Assembly: GCA_037440525.1 (NCBI GenBank)
Contig: JBBITW010000096.1
Span: 1 to 13,408, forward strand
DNA length: 13,408 nucleotides
Direction of reading: 5' to 3'
DNA from: JBBITW01 sp037440525
Lineage (GTDB): Bacteria > Desulfobacterota > BSN033 > UBA1163
Shown here: positions 12,033-13,408 of the stretch, one piece after another
How positions within the stretch are numbered: position 1 is the first letter of the stretch
How the letters are laid out: each line of letters starts with the position of its first letter
The notes under the pieces: generated by a model
The model's input: the letters and a program-made list of their open reading frames with translations, nothing else
Told to the model about the DNA's origin: nothing
The model's database searches: none
Made by a program: the position numbers and the translations under genes

Positions 12033-13408
12033 TTAGTGTTTCACTAATAGTCCTCCAAGCCCACAACGAGTCATCAGCCACCTGACCCATTTCAGTATTA
12101 TGGGGTGTCTTGTCATAAAGGGGGCCAGCCGCGCCTTTAGTCTCCAGATCCAGCGCTGGTTCATGACCGATTCCTCTACCCCCATGGACTTCCAAAGTGC
12201 CTTTCTCAGAAAATCATAGTCAATCCCCTTAATTTTCCTCTCTGTCGGATTCCTCCTGTAGCTGTCGTGGCTCTGAATGAGGGAAAGCCCATGTTCCTCG
12301 CAATAAGAAAACAGATCGCTCCCCGGGTGAGGCGTAAAAAAAGCAGGGCTGTAATGGTCTGGCTTGATCGCCTGGATCATCCTCACCGTGTCCATCACCT
12401 CTTCCCTGGTTTCGGTTGGAATTCCCATCATATAGTTCGCCCATATTTTTATGCCGTATTTCCGGCAGATCTCCGCGGCTCGATAATTATCTTCAACCTT
12501 AGTCCCCTTCCTGAGAAAATTGAGCACCCTCTGATTGCCGCTCTCAAAGGCGATAAAAAGAAGGCTAAGGCCGGCCTCCTTCATGAGGGCTACCATCTCC
12601 TCATTCCTACAAACAATATCAGCCCGGCTCTGGCACGCGAATGGCTGGTTAAAACCATTTTCTTTGTATTGCCGGCAAAACTCGGCCACCCAGGCTCGGT
12701 CTTCAGTGATGCAGTCGTCGTGAAGCATCATGCTTTTAAAATGATATCGGGCTCGCAATTGTTTTAATTCTTCAATCACGTTCCCTGGTGTGCGGCGCCT
12801 GACCTTCTTGCCAAAAAGGAGTCTCTCCGCGGGCTGGCAAAAGCTGCAATTGAATTTGCAGCCTCGCCCAGCAATAAGACTGACGAAAGGACGAGCAAAC
12901 CCTTCCACCACGAGTGGATACTCGAGATCTTTGAAAAGCTCCCGGTCGATGAAGGGGAGTTGATCGAGGTCCTCCGGGATGATTCCTCGAATAACCCTTG
13001 TAGGTCGTCGTCCTTCCTCAATATTTTTCAATAATTCAACAAAAGAGATCTCACCCTCGCCTGTGATGATATGGTCAATCTCTCTCTCTTTCTCAACCTC
13101 TGAAAGCATGAGGCTTGGATGGGGCCCCCCAACGACTGTGATCGTCTTGGGCGAAGTTTTCTTGATAAGCCTGATGGCCTCCATGGCAGGATTGTAGTCC
13201 ACGCTCATCATGCCCACGCCCACCACATCCGGTTTGGTTCTCGAAATGATCTCTTTAAATTCTCCCCAGTTCTTCAAGCACCTCAAATCGATCAACTCAA
13301 CGGGGTACCCTTCCCTTTTGGCATAAGCACTGATGCTACAGAGCCCATGGCTGATCCAGGATTCCTCCATGCCTTTCCCATAACTATTAAACCCTATTCC
13401 TGAAATCC
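12033..13408 (-). CDS. B12-binding-domain radical SAM protein (5' end outside window)
   Basis: At least 457 residues. The N-terminal half resembles a cobalamin-binding Rossmann domain: HGLCSISAYAKREGYPVELID, then VVGVGMMS and TVVGGPHPSLM (81-86 for GGPHPS counting from the Met at 13368-13370) and HIITGEGE. The radical SAM core has GRGCKFNCSFCQP, the CxxxCxxC cluster ligands, followed by MMLHDDCITED, FIAFESGNQRVLN and NYMMGIPTET. It would use a 4Fe-4S cluster and SAM, possibly with cobalamin, for a radical methylation or rearrangement; related genes are frequent in polysaccharide and lipid modification clusters. The frame is open from the Met at 13370 to the window edge (reading ISGIGFNSYGKG before it), and this fits the family's N-terminus, so the real start is beyond 13408. 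The next gene starts within about 40 bases. Confidence 0.88.
   Translation of the reverse strand, partial: ISGIGFNSYGKGMEESWISHGLCSISAYAKREGYPVELIDLRCLKNWGEFKEIISRTKPDVVGVGMMSVDYNPAMEAIRLIKKTSPKTITVVGGPHPSLMLSEVEKEREIDHIITGEGEISFVELLKNIEEGRRPTRVIRGIIPEDLDQLPFIDRELFKDLEYPLVVEGFARPFVSLIAGRGCKFNCSFCQPAERLLFGKKVRRRTPGNVIEELKQLRARYHFKSMMLHDDCITEDRAWVAEFCRQYKENGFNQPFACQSRADIVCRNEEMVALMKEAGLSLLFIAFESGNQRVLNFLRKGTKVEDNYRAAEICRKYGIKIWANYMMGIPTETREEVMDTVRMIQAIKPDHYSPAFFTPHPGSDLFSYCEEHGLSLIQSHDSYRRNPTERKIKGIDYDFLRKALWKSMGVEESVMNQRWIWRLKARLAPFMTRHPIILKWVRWLMTRCGLGGLLVKH

Noticed and set aside
12267..12767. Plus-strand open frame of 166 codons
   Set aside because: It is antisense to the radical SAM gene, has no recognisable domain and follows the codon pattern of the opposite strand.

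Overview
The window is about 13.4 kb of bacterial chromosome in which every convincing gene lies on the minus strand, so the biological reading direction is from high to low coordinates. The lipid-linked sugar and polysaccharide gene set, a prepilin peptidase and a two-component system with an NtrC-like receiver suggest a Gram-negative-type, AT-rich bacterium. A 54-base N gap shows it is a draft scaffold. I cannot name the phylum from the sequence. Base composition is clearly poorer in G+C on the left (many lines near 30-40%) than in the three genes from about 9990 to the right edge (many lines near 50-55%).

Following transcription: a radical SAM protein (13408-12033, 5' end outside the window), a family 2 glycosyltransferase interrupted by the N gap, a methyltransferase, an asparagine-synthase-type amidotransferase, and a membrane GT-C glycosyltransferase with TPR repeats. 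These are separated by 0 to about 40 bases and look like one surface-polysaccharide operon. Next come a fused sugar dehydrogenase/N-acetyltransferase (WbpB-WbpD-like), a non-hydrolysing UDP-sugar 2-epimerase and a prepilin peptidase, all at zero spacing or overlapping. After a 217-base repeat-rich spacer come a membrane sensor histidine kinase and the first 28 codons of its likely response regulator. Together the set builds and modifies an acetamido-sugar-containing surface glycan and adds type IV pilus/type II secretion maturation and signalling.

The most striking content is two small 'four-helix bundle' (23S rRNA intervening-sequence protein family) genes inserted at seams between otherwise adjacent genes. 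One (210-623) sits between the kinase and regulator genes inside an element with imperfect terminal inverted repeats at about 132-671. An ORF-less, about 110-bp copy of the same element, with both ends and no gene, lies at 2020-2129, and a half copy lies just upstream of the kinase. The other (5664-6059) is bracketed by inverted arrays of a 7-bp repeat (RAACNNN, mostly RAACGAT). One array supplies the stop codon of the preceding glycosyltransferase. A short tract of the same heptad type lies in frame inside the epimerase gene. These patterns look like two families of small mobile or intervening-sequence-like elements carrying four-helix-bundle genes.
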